Of a DNA stretch of 64,000 nucleotides, positions 36,962 to 45,838 are shown in pieces. Position numbers and translations under genes: made by a program. Every line of letters starts with the position of its first letter. The first letter of the stretch is position 1. Below the pieces are notes generated by a model. The model was not told the origin of the DNA and ran no database searches. It worked only from the letters and a program-made list of their open reading frames with translations. Origin of the DNA: Candidatus Equimonas faecalis (GTDB lineage Bacteria > Bacteroidota > Bacteroidia > Bacteroidales > Bacteroidaceae); NCBI GenBank assembly GCA_018066245.1, contig JAGHRT010000021.1, positions 62,001-126,000 of the forward strand, written 5' to 3'.

Positions 36962-39262
36962 ATGCCCCCAACGCCTATGACCGAACAAGAACTCCGCGAC
37001 GAAGAGCTCATCAACGCCGCAGCGCAGAAACTCTTCGACACCTACATGGCGTCAAACCACCGAGGGCACATCGACATCATACGAAAGGCCTTCAACTTCG
37101 CCAAGCAGGCACACCGAGGCGTGCGCAGGCTTAGCGGAGAGCCCTACATCCTCCACCCAATCGCCGTGGCGCAAATCGCATGTGAGGAAATAGGCCTCGG
37201 CTCCACCAGCATCTGTGCCGCACTCCTCCACGACGTGGTGGAAGACACCGAGTACACCCACGAAGACCTGGAGAACCTGTTCGGAGCCAAGATTGCCAAC
37301 ATCGTAGAAGGCGTAACCAAAATTTCCGGCGGCATTTTCGGCGAACAGGCCTCGCTCCAAGCCGAGACGTTCAAGAAGATGCTGCTTTCCATGAGCGACG
37401 ACATACGCGTCATCCTCATAAAAATCAGCGACCGCCTGCACAACATGCGCACGCTGGCCGCCCAGCGCCCGTCGAAGCAGTACAAGATTGCCGCCGAGAC
37501 GCTCTACATTTTCGCCCCGCTGGCCGACCGCCTCGGACTGAACCGCATCAAGAACGAACTGGAAGACCTTTCGTTCCGTTACGAACATCCGGAAGAATAT
37601 GCCACCATAGTGCAGCAACTCCACGACTCGCAGATGGAGCGCGAGGAGACCATCGACAAGTTTACGCCTGCCATACGCGAGCAACTCGAAGCCCAAGGCG
37701 TGAAGTTCCGCATCACGGCCCGCGTCAAAAGCCCCTACAGCATCTGGCAAAAGATGCAGCGCAAGCATATTCCCTTCGAGGAGGTGTACGACATACTGGC
37801 CGTGCGCATCATCTTCACCCCCCACGACCGCAGCCGGGAGATTGAGGAGTGCTACCATATCTATGGTGCCCTCACCCGCATCTACAAGCCCCACCCCTCG
37901 CGCTTCCGCGACTGGCTGTCCAATCCCAAGGCCAATGGCTACCAAGCCCTGCACAATACATTCATGAGCCACGAAGGTAAGTGGATTGAGGTGCAGATTC
38001 GCTCCGACCGCATGGACGATCAGGCCGAAGGAGGCTTTGCCGCCCACTGGAAGTACAAGGATGCCGACGCACCTTACGACGGCACCGAACTGGACCGCTG
38101 GCTGAGCAGCATAAGGGAAATACTCGATGACCCGCAACCCGACACGCTGGACCTCCTCGACACGATAAAGCTGAACCTCTTTGCTTCAGAAATTCTCGTC
38201 TTTACGCCAAAGGGCGAAATCAAGACGATGCCGCAAGGCGCCACCGTGCTGGATTTTGCTTTCGCCATACACACGATGCTTGGCAGCCACTGCATGGGCG
38301 CTAAGGTAAATCACAAGTTGATGCCGCTCAGCTACCAGCTGAAGAGTGGCGACCAGATTGAAATCCTGACCACCGAGAAGCAGCATGTAGCCCCCGAATG
38401 GTTGAAATTCGTTACCACCGGCAAGGCGAAGGGCAAGATTCAGGCTCTCCTGCGCCGTGAGAACCGCGAGAAGCAAAGGGTGGGCGAGGAGCAGCTCAGG
38501 AGTTTTCTCACAGAGGCCGGCGTGCCTATCACCACGCCCATATACGACCACCTCGTGGCTTACCACCAGCTGAGTTCCCGCCAGCAGCTGTTTCTTGAAG
38601 TGGCCAACGGCACCATAGTACCCTCCAACGACGACCTTGAGTTCCTCAAAGGCAAGAAAAAGAAGAAGCAGAGCAACGAAGGTCTGGGCTGGAGGCGCTT
38701 CATTCCCTTTATGGGCGGTAGCAAGGAAGGAAAGAAAGCGCAAACCGAGGCTGAAGAAGCTTCCGCGCTAAAGAGCCTGGCCGAAACGACCGACTTCGTA
38801 AAGCACATCAACCGCAAGCAAATTCTCATTATCAACGAGGATGTTCTGCGCCATTGCCAGTTCCCGAAGTGCTGTTCCTCCATTCCCGGCGACGATATCC
38901 TGGGGTACATCACCTCCGACCACCGTCTGGAAATACATCGTCGCGCCTGCCACGAGGCCAACAAGCACAAGACGCGCCACGGCGACGACATCATAGCCTG
39001 CTCGTGGGACATGCACCATCAAGTCCTGTTCAACGCCACACTCTACGTGAAGGGCGTGGACGCACGCGGCGTGCTGCAAACCATAGCGCAGCTCCTGTTC
39101 GAGTCGGCTTCTATCCAACTGAAAAGCATCAGCCTCGACACCACCGACGGCATCTTTGAAGGAACGCTCACCGTAGGAGTGTTCTCCACCGACGACGTGG
39201 AACAAATCTGCAACAGCCTGTTAGGCCTCACCCACATAACGAAAGCCGTGCGCATCGATTGA
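36962..39262 (+). CDS. Bifunctional (p)ppGpp synthetase/hydrolase (RelA/SpoT)
   Basis: HD: ICAALLHDVVEDTEYT; synthetase: YDILAVRIIF, NPKANGYQALHNTF; TGS domain VFTPKGEIKTMPQGATVLDFAFAIH. Confidence 0.95.
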   Translation: MPPTPMTEQELRDEELINAAAQKLFDTYMASNHRGHIDIIRKAFNFAKQAHRGVRRLSGEPYILHPIAVAQIACEEIGLGSTSICAALLHDVVEDTEYTHEDLENLFGAKIANIVEGVTKISGGIFGEQASLQAETFKKMLLSMSDDIRVILIKISDRLHNMRTLAAQRPSKQYKIAAETLYIFAPLADRLGLNRIKNELEDLSFRYEHPEEYATIVQQLHDSQMEREETIDKFTPAIREQLEAQGVKFRITARVKSPYSIWQKMQRKHIPFEEVYDILAVRIIFTPHDRSREIEECYHIYGALTRIYKPHPSRFRDWLSNPKANGYQALHNTFMSHEGKWIEVQIRSDRMDDQAEGGFAAHWKYKDADAPYDGTELDRWLSSIREILDDPQPDTLDLLDTIKLNLFASEILVFTPKGEIKTMPQGATVLDFAFAIHTMLGSHCMGAKVNHKLMPLSYQLKSGDQIEILTTEKQHVAPEWLKFVTTGKAKGKIQALLRRENREKQRVGEEQLRSFLTEAGVPITTPIYDHLVAYHQLSSRQQLFLEVANGTIVPSNDDLEFLKGKKKKKQSNEGLGWRRFIPFMGGSKEGKKAQTEAEEASALKSLAETTDFVKHINRKQILIINEDVLRHCQFPKCCSSIPGDDILGYITSDHRLEIHRRACHEANKHKTRHGDDIIACSWDMHHQVLFNATLYVKGVDARGVLQTIAQLLFESASIQLKSISLDTTDGIFEGTLTVGVFSTDDVEQICNSLLGLTHITKAVRID

Positions 39263-39316
39263 CAAACGGCAAGCACAGCCACGGCAGGCCGCAGGTGCGG
39301 CGACTGAATTTTCCCT

Positions 39317-39396
39317 GTCCTATAAGGTAGGTTTTCCTATCGTATAGGGCAGTTTTTCTTTGTCTATAGGGCAGTGAAAACGCTCGTATAGGACAG
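39317..39396. repeat. 22-bp tandem array, 4 divergent units, between convergent genes
   Basis: TATA at 39321, 39343, 39365 and 39387: exact 22-bp period. Confidence 0.9.
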
Positions 39397-39453
39397 ATTC
39401 CTTCCTCTGAAAAGAGGGATAAGAGGAGCTTGTAAGGGAGTTCCTGCAAGTGC

Positions 39454-40461
39454 TCAACTGCGTTCACGCAGCAGAACAGCAATGACGACGGGGGCACCGA
39501 TCAGCGGCGTGAGCACATTGACAGGAAGCACGCCGGCTTCCCACAACAGGGCCGGAAGTACGCACAGCAGGCGGCACAGCAGCATAGTAGCGGATCCCAG
39601 CAGGATGCAGGCCGGTACCAGCAGGCGATGGTCGGCCGTGCGGAAGAAAAGGCGGGCTGCGTGCGGCACGGCCAACCCTACGAAAGCGATGGGGCCGCAC
39701 AGGGCTGTGGCCACGGCACACATCAGGCTCACAATAATTATTATACGCGTGCGCAACGCGCGTACGTTAAGGCCAATGCCTCGGGCATAGGACGGACCCA
39801 GCAACAGGGCGTTGAGCAGGTGTGCCCGTCGCCCCATCAGCAGGGCCAGCACAGCCACCGCTGCAAGTGCGGCAGCCGCCAGCGGCAATTGCACGCCTCC
39901 CAGTGTGCCCAAGCCCCACATTACATAGCCCTTCACCCCATCGGCGGCGGCATAGAAGCTGAGCACGCCCACCACCGACGACAGGGCAAAACTCATCATC
40001 ACGCCTACAAGAAGGAGCGTGGTGCGTCCCCTCACCACCGCACTGCAAGCCAGCAGCAGCAACGCAGCCAAAAGCGCACCTGCAAAAGCGCCCAGGGCAG
40101 CCAGTCCGCCGCCGGCAAGTCCCAGCCCTGCGCCCGCAGCCAGCATTCCGCTGCCCAGATACACCAGGCCGCTGCCCAGCGAGGCTCCCGCCGTGATGCC
40201 CACCAGCGAAGGGTCGGCCAGCGGATTGCCCAGCAGGGTCTGCATGGCCAGTCCTGAGAGCGACAGGGCTATGCCTGCCATAAGAGCCGTAAGTACTTCG
40301 GGGGTGCGCAGTTCCCAAAGAATGAAGCGCACGGCAGAAGGCGGAAGGTCGCGGAGGTCGGCACTGCCCACAAGCAGGTTACTTCCCGCCAGCACGATGA
40401 GAGCGACAAGAATCAGTATGAAGCGTACAGACGATGGGTTCTTATACAAGAGCATTAACAA
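39454..40461 (-). CDS. FecCD/BtuC-family iron or cobalamin ABC transporter permease
   Basis: LSLSGLAMQTLLGNPLADPSLVGITAGASLGSGLVYL; GPIAFVGLAVPHAARL. Confidence 0.9.
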   Translation of the reverse strand: MLMLLYKNPSSVRFILILVALIVLAGSNLLVGSADLRDLPPSAVRFILWELRTPEVLTALMAGIALSLSGLAMQTLLGNPLADPSLVGITAGASLGSGLVYLGSGMLAAGAGLGLAGGGLAALGAFAGALLAALLLLACSAVVRGRTTLLLVGVMMSFALSSVVGVLSFYAAADGVKGYVMWGLGTLGGVQLPLAAAALAAVAVLALLMGRRAHLLNALLLGPSYARGIGLNVRALRTRIIIIVSLMCAVATALCGPIAFVGLAVPHAARLFFRTADHRLLVPACILLGSATMLLCRLLCVLPALLWEAGVLPVNVLTPLIGAPVVIAVLLRERS

Positions 40462-40497
40462 ACGGTACTAAAAAATTATAGAATAGGTAGATGCGTG

Positions 40498-41514
40498 TTA
40501 TTTTCCAAGCGGCACGAAGTAGTGTCCGGCGTAGTGAATGAGGTCGTCCAGAAGGCGGTCGGGATGGAAGGGCACCTGCTCGTAATAGGGCGTACACAGA
40601 GTGTTGCAGCCCCATACCTTGCGCTCGCGGTAGGCCTTGATGCGCTCCGCCACAGGGCATTGGCGCAGAAGTTCGGTGTAGGTCAGGTCGTGCGGGGAGG
40701 CATACTTGATGAGCCACACGTCGGCATCGGCAGCCTGTGCCACCACCTGTTCCACGCTCAAGGCCACACTGCCGGCCCCGCGCCCCGTCCTGCAACATTG
40801 GAGCAGGCCTGCATCGGCATAGAGCGCGGCCAGGTAACTGCCTCCTGCTGGCTGGAGCCAAGTGCCGCTCTGCGGCAAGTCGGTGAGTAGCCGGAGGGGA
40901 TGCTTGCGGCGGGCCTTTCCCTCGCGGCACAGATTGAGATAGCTTTCCTCCACACTTTGAAACAGACTGTCGGCCTGTGCCCCGTGTCCCACCAGCCGCC
41001 CGTAGTAGCGCATCCATTCGGCGCGGCCCAGCGGCGTGGCCTCCATGTAGTCGGCACAGGCCACGAAAGGTATGCCCAGCGAGGACAGTTGTCCCAAGTC
41101 CACGCCCTCCACCTGCGGGGCGAGTATCAGGTTCACTCCCGCTTCGACCATGCGCTCGCGGTCGGGCGAGAGCATGTTGCCGAAGTCGGCCAGTCGTCCG
41201 TCAAGCAGGGCACGGCGCAAGGTGCTGTCCACCACATAGCCGGCATCGCACACCCCGACGACGAGGTCGGCGGCTCCCAACTCGTAGAGCAGCGCGGCGT
41301 GAACGGAGCCCGCCGACAGGATTTTGTAGTCTATAGGAGAGTTTTCACTATCGTATAGAGTAGTTTCTCCTACCGTATAGGACAATTTTCCGCAGCCCGC
41401 CGCCTCGGTGGAGTGGGGGAGGAGCTGCGCGTACTTCCAGCCTGTGCGCGGTGCGTCCTTGGCGCAGGAAAAGCACAGGAACAGGGCGCAAAATGCCAAC
41501 CAAAGGTGTTTCAT
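40498..41514 (-). CDS. BtuF/FepB-like ABC transporter substrate-binding lipoprotein
   Basis: Lipobox LFLCFSC; VHAALLYELGAADLVVGVCDAGYV; ends a few nt upstream of the permease. Confidence 0.85.
   Translation of the reverse strand: MKHLWLAFCALFLCFSCAKDAPRTGWKYAQLLPHSTEAAGCGKLSYTVGETTLYDSENSPIDYKILSAGSVHAALLYELGAADLVVGVCDAGYVVDSTLRRALLDGRLADFGNMLSPDRERMVEAGVNLILAPQVEGVDLGQLSSLGIPFVACADYMEATPLGRAEWMRYYGRLVGHGAQADSLFQSVEESYLNLCREGKARRKHPLRLLTDLPQSGTWLQPAGGSYLAALYADAGLLQCCRTGRGAGSVALSVEQVVAQAADADVWLIKYASPHDLTYTELLRQCPVAERIKAYRERKVWGCNTLCTPYYEQVPFHPDRLLDDLIHYAGHYFVPLGK
41328..41397. repeat. 22-bp tandem array (3 units, 66 bp) embedded in the btuF-like CDS
   Basis: TATA at 41332, 41354 and 41376: exact 22-bp period; encodes LSYTVGETTLYDSENSPIDYKI on minus strand. 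Confidence 0.9.
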
Positions 41515-41580
41515 GCAGCAAAACTACGACTTTTTCCGCAAATAGTAGAGGAAAAACTACGGTTAATGAGAAAAAAATCG

Positions 41581-41588
41581 TAAATTTG
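41581..41588 (+). promoter_or_regulatory. Candidate -7 box TAAATTTG
   Basis: About 20 nt upstream of the BY-kinase CDS. Confidence 0.45.
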
Positions 41589-41608
41589 CCCCAAATATAA
41601 ATCCAACT

Positions 41609-43984
41609 ATGACAAAAAGAGAAACAATCGTGCGTCGCAGCGCACAAGAGGAGGTGCAACTCGTACCCCTCATTAAGAAATGCTTCGGAGCCGTAAGGCA
41701 GTTTTGGTACTGGTTCGTCCTCTCGGCAGTACTTTGCCTGATAATAGGCTACATCGTACAGCAGCGCAAGGACCGCGTCTTTATGCGTCAGGCTGTCATA
41801 CTGATTGAGGACAGCGAGGGCTCCTCCACGCAGACCTACACCAAGCGCCCGCGCAACTCAGCCACCTCGGCCATGATGGGCCTCGGCGGCATCACAATCG
41901 GCGACAACCTCAAGAACGAGATGTTCATACTCTCGTCCGTGCGCCTTATGACGCGCGTTGTCGATAGTCTTAATCTCAACGTGAACTACACCACCGGCAG
42001 CGGCCTCCACAACATAGCCCTCTACGACGGCCGCCCCCTTACCGTGGACTTCAAGGGCAAGCCCGCCAAGCCCGCCTCTATGGAAGTGGTCATCAAGGGC
42101 GGCATGGCCGAACTCAGCCACTTCCGCATGGGCACTATCGAGGACAACAGCACCGTGCAGGCCCCCTTCGGGCAGTATGTGCGCACTCCCGTGGGCACCG
42201 TGCGCTTGAAAAAGGAAGCCGCCTTCGCCGATTTTGAAGAGGGAAAGACCATCAACGTGTCCTACCTCCCGACCCCACTTGCCGCCCAAGCCTATTGCGC
42301 CAAAGTGGCCGCCTCGGAGTATGACAAGGAGTCCTCACTCATCGTACTCTCGGTAAGCGACATCAACACCAAGCGGGCCGAAGACCTCCTCTACGGTATA
42401 TTCGAGGCATATAAGCAGGACATAGTCGATAACAAAAACATAGTAGCGCAAAGCACCGCCGACTTCATCGACGAGCGCATACGCCTTATCGGCAGCGAAC
42501 TGGGCGAAGTGGAAAACGAACTTACCGCCATCAAGTCGCGCAATAAGGTGATAGACGTGAAGGCCTCCGCCTCCAATTACGCAGCGCAGACAGCCGAAGC
42601 ACGCCGCAATACGCTGGAAATGAGTACCCAGCTGAGTATGGCCGAGTACATCGCCGATTGGCTGGCTCAGAACTCCGAGAAGCACGAGCCCATCCCCGCC
42701 GTGCCGGGCTTGGGCGGCTCCACGCTCGCTCCTCAGATACAGGAGTACAACCGCCTCATGCTTGAGCGCAACCGCACCGCCGAGAACGCCAGCGAGAAGT
42801 CGGACGTAGTGCGCGACCTCGACCGCCATCTTCTCTCCATCCGAGGTGCCATCCTCGCCTCGCTCCGCAGCTACAAACACACCGTGGAGATGCAATACCG
42901 CGACGCTCTCGCCAACGAAAGGACGCTGGACGGCGAACTGTCCAACCTGCCCGCGCAGGAACAAATCGCCCTCGACGTGGCCCGACAGAAGGAGTTGAAG
43001 GAAGCCCTCTATACCTACCTGCTCAACAAGCGCGAAGAAGTGGCGCTCCAACTGGCCATAAGCAAAGCCAACGTAAGGATGGTGGAAGAGCCCCTTGGAC
43101 CTACGGCTCCCACTGCGCCCCGCACCAACATCATCATGCTGATAGCTTTGGCCATCGGCCTGATAATCCCCGCCCTCGTGCTTTGGCTGATTGACCTCTT
43201 CGACAACAAGATGACCAACCGCACCGACCTGGAAGAGTACACCACCATTCCCGTGGCCGGCTCCCTGCCCCGTTGGGAGGCTGCCGGCGACAAGGCGCTC
43301 ATCTCCGAGGCCAATCCCACCGACCCCGTGGTGGAAGCCTTCCGCCTCCTGCGCCACGGCTTGCAGTTCCTCAACCGCGATGCACGCACCTATGTGATAA
43401 CGTCGTCAACTCCCAGCCAAGGCAAGAGCTTCACGGCGCGAAACCTCGCCTACATACTGGCCACTACGGGCAAGTCGGTAGTGCTCGTCGATGCCGACAT
43501 ACGAAAGCGCACATCCAGCCACCTGCTGGGGCAAAGTAAAGGCTTGACCAGTTATCTCGGTAGCCAAGATGCCGACGTGGAGAAGCTGATTGTGAAAAAG
43601 GCCATTGGCGACTGCGACTTCCTGCCCGCCGGCATCATGCCGCCCAACCCCGCCGAGTTGCTGCTGTCCACCCGTCTGGACGACCTCAACGCCGACTTGT
43701 TGAAACGCTACGACTACGTGATTTACGACACCACGCCCTGCCTCGGCGTGGCCGACGCCGGCATTGTGGACAGGCTGGCCGACGTTACGCTGTTCGTACT
43801 CCGTGTAGGCGTGCAGCGGCGCGACTTCCTCCCGCACCTTGAGAAAATGTACAAAGCCGAACAGTTCCGTGGCCTGTGTGCCGTAATCAACGACTGCGAC
43901 ATGCACAAGCGTACCTACGGCTATGGCTACGGTTACGGCTATGGCTACGGTTACGGTTATGGCTACGGCGATAAAAAGAAATAA
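41609..43984 (+). CDS. Polysaccharide biosynthesis tyrosine autokinase (Wzc-like BY-kinase)
   Basis: Wzz domain; Walker A-like VITSSTPSQGKSFTARNLAYILATTGKSVVLVDADIRK; C-terminal YGYGYGYGYGYGYGYGYGDKKK. Confidence 0.95.
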   Translation: MTKRETIVRRSAQEEVQLVPLIKKCFGAVRQFWYWFVLSAVLCLIIGYIVQQRKDRVFMRQAVILIEDSEGSSTQTYTKRPRNSATSAMMGLGGITIGDNLKNEMFILSSVRLMTRVVDSLNLNVNYTTGSGLHNIALYDGRPLTVDFKGKPAKPASMEVVIKGGMAELSHFRMGTIEDNSTVQAPFGQYVRTPVGTVRLKKEAAFADFEEGKTINVSYLPTPLAAQAYCAKVAASEYDKESSLIVLSVSDINTKRAEDLLYGIFEAYKQDIVDNKNIVAQSTADFIDERIRLIGSELGEVENELTAIKSRNKVIDVKASASNYAAQTAEARRNTLEMSTQLSMAEYIADWLAQNSEKHEPIPAVPGLGGSTLAPQIQEYNRLMLERNRTAENASEKSDVVRDLDRHLLSIRGAILASLRSYKHTVEMQYRDALANERTLDGELSNLPAQEQIALDVARQKELKEALYTYLLNKREEVALQLAISKANVRMVEEPLGPTAPTAPRTNIIMLIALAIGLIIPALVLWLIDLFDNKMTNRTDLEEYTTIPVAGSLPRWEAAGDKALISEANPTDPVVEAFRLLRHGLQFLNRDARTYVITSSTPSQGKSFTARNLAYILATTGKSVVLVDADIRKRTSSHLLGQSKGLTSYLGSQDADVEKLIVKKAIGDCDFLPAGIMPPNPAELLLSTRLDDLNADLLKRYDYVIYDTTPCLGVADAGIVDRLADVTLFVLRVGVQRRDFLPHLEKMYKAEQFRGLCAVINDCDMHKRTYGYGYGYGYGYGYGYGYGDKKK
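43915..43971 (+). repeat. 6-bp tandem repeat (ggYtaY) encoding a (YG)n tail
   Basis: tacggctatggctacggttacggctatggctacggttacggttatggctac. Confidence 0.9.
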
Positions 43985-43989
43985 TCAAG

Positions 43990-44625
43990 ATGAATAAACT
44001 ATCAACCCTCTTTGCCGAGAAACTCCTTGAAGTCAAGGCAATCAAACTTCAGCCCGAAGCCCCCTTTACATGGGCCAGCGGCTGGCTGTCGCCCTTCTAC
44101 TGCGACAACCGAAAGACCCTCTCTTATCCCGCCCTGCGCTCGTTCGTGAAGATTGAGCTGGCGCGTATCATCGCGGAGGAATACCCCGAAGCCACGGCCG
44201 TGGCAGGCGTAGCTACCGGCGCAATAGCGCAAGGTGCCCTTGTGGCCGACCAGCTCGGCCTGCCCTTTGCCTATGTCCGTTCCAAGGCCAAGGACCACGG
44301 TATGCAGAACCTCATTGAAGGCACCCTGCCCGAGGGCGCCAAGGTGGTGGTGGTGGAAGACCTCATCAGCACCGGCGGCAGCTCACTCAAGGCCGTGGAG
44401 GCCCTGCGTCAGGCCGGCTTTGAAGTGGTGGGTATGGTGGCCAGCTATACCTACGGTTTCCCCGTGGCCGAGGAAGCATTCCGTCAGGCTGGCGTAAGGC
44501 TCACCACGCTCACCAACTACGAAGCCGTGTGCCACGTCGCCTTACAGACCGGCTATATCAAAGAGGAACACGTCGCCCTCCTCAACGAGTGGCGAGCCAA
44601 CCCCAGCGTGTGGGGACAGAAATAA
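43990..44625 (+). CDS. pyrE: Orotate phosphoribosyltransferase
   Basis: FTWASGWLSPFYCDNRKTLSYP; VVVVEDLISTGGSSLKAVEALR. Confidence 0.95.
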   Translation: MNKLSTLFAEKLLEVKAIKLQPEAPFTWASGWLSPFYCDNRKTLSYPALRSFVKIELARIIAEEYPEATAVAGVATGAIAQGALVADQLGLPFAYVRSKAKDHGMQNLIEGTLPEGAKVVVVEDLISTGGSSLKAVEALRQAGFEVVGMVASYTYGFPVAEEAFRQAGVRLTTLTNYEAVCHVALQTGYIKEEHVALLNEWRANPSVWGQK

Positions 44626-44628
44626 GCG

Positions 44629-45099
44629 ATGACAAAGAAAGAGTCCGAAGTAAAATACATCAGCAGCCCGGTAGAGGCCGTGTTTGAGCGGCTGAGCGAC
44701 CTGCGCAACCTTGAAGGGCTGCGCAATCGGCTGGACGACCCGCAGGTCAGCGCGATGATAGCCACGCAGGTGCCTGCCGACAAACTTCAGAAAGTGCGCG
44801 AAGTGATGGATAAGCTGCAATTCACGGCCGACAGCCTGACAGTGGATTCTCCCCTTGGCGGAACCGTCACGCTCAGCATTGTGGAACGCGAGGCTCCCAA
44901 ACTCCTGAAATTTGGCGCAGAGGGCGCACCGTTCCCCGTAAACCTGTGGATTCAGCTCCTTCCGACCGATGCGACCAGCTCCAAGCTGCGCGTTACGGTG
45001 GGTGCCGATGTGAACTTCTTCATGAAGGCCATGGTGGGCAAGCCCCTGCAACAGGCAGCCGACGGGCTGGCCCAGGTGCTGGCAGCCATACCCTACTGA
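44629..45099 (+). CDS. SRPBCC-superfamily protein
   Basis: KYISSPVEAVFERLSDLRNLEGLRNRL; FFMKAMVGKPLQQAADGLAQVLAAIPY. Confidence 0.65.
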   Translation: MTKKESEVKYISSPVEAVFERLSDLRNLEGLRNRLDDPQVSAMIATQVPADKLQKVREVMDKLQFTADSLTVDSPLGGTVTLSIVEREAPKLLKFGAEGAPFPVNLWIQLLPTDATSSKLRVTVGADVNFFMKAMVGKPLQQAADGLAQVLAAIPY

Positions 45100-45147
45100 C
45101 AACGGGGGTAAGCCTCCTCTTTCCTCATCTTCAAGGGGGGCAAACTT

Positions 45148-45229
45148 ATCCTATACGAGAGGAACGACTATCCTATACGAGCGTTTTCACTACTGTATAG
45201 ACAAGGACGGCCTACCCTATAGACTACGA
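45148..45229. repeat. 22-bp tandem array, 4 divergent units
   Basis: TATA at 45152, 45174, 45196 and TATAG at 45218: exact 22-bp period. Confidence 0.88.
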
Positions 45230-45253
45230 AAAACCGTTCCGTACACAAGGCGA

Positions 45254-45826
45254 ATGAAAGCCAGCGAAAGATTAAACCGTTCAGCCCGCAGGAGTCTCCA
45301 AGGCTTGGTCTGTGGGCTGTTGTGCGCCGCCAGCGGCCTGCTCTCCGCGTGCAGCGAAGCCCAAAGCGCCTACGACACCACCCATCAGGCCGCCTTCATC
45401 TACCGCCGTGTGGCTACCAATCCCGCCCTGCTCAGTTCGCTGGGCGGCTTCGGCATCTATTGCAAGGTGTGGTACGAGGGCGGCCAGCTCCACTTTCAAA
45501 ACAACGTCCGCACCGCCGCCACCGACAACCTCGATGCCGCCGCCGGCAACAAGCCCTACATTGCCATCAGCGGTTTCATAGTGGGCAAAGGCCCCGATGC
45601 GCTCTACGCCTTCGACCGTGCCTGTCCCAACTGCGCCTCCGCCGACCTCATCAACCACGCCTTGGACTTCACCGCCGTGGAAGCCACCACCGTGCAATGC
45701 AGCCGCTGCAAGCGCATCTACGACCTTGACCTCGGCGGCCTGCCCGTAGGAGGCGAAAAAGGCATCAAGCTCTTCCGCTACCACATCGATACCGACGGAC
45801 TGAACAACCTGCACATCTACAACTGA
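45254..45826 (+). CDS. Lipoprotein with Rieske-like C-terminus and CxxC...CxxC ligand pattern
   Basis: Lipobox SGLLSAC; FDRACPNCASADL...TVQCSRCKRIYDLDLGGLPVGGEKGIKLFRYHIDTDG. Confidence 0.6.
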   Translation: MKASERLNRSARRSLQGLVCGLLCAASGLLSACSEAQSAYDTTHQAAFIYRRVATNPALLSSLGGFGIYCKVWYEGGQLHFQNNVRTAATDNLDAAAGNKPYIAISGFIVGKGPDALYAFDRACPNCASADLINHALDFTAVEATTVQCSRCKRIYDLDLGGLPVGGEKGIKLFRYHIDTDGLNNLHIYN

Positions 45827-45838
45827 CCCTCGCTCCCC

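Noticed and set aside
37052-38137. 361-aa minus-strand ORF
   Set aside because: Antisense shadow of relA/spoT.
42335-43357. 340-aa minus-strand ORF
   Set aside because: Antisense to the BY-kinase; no domain signature.
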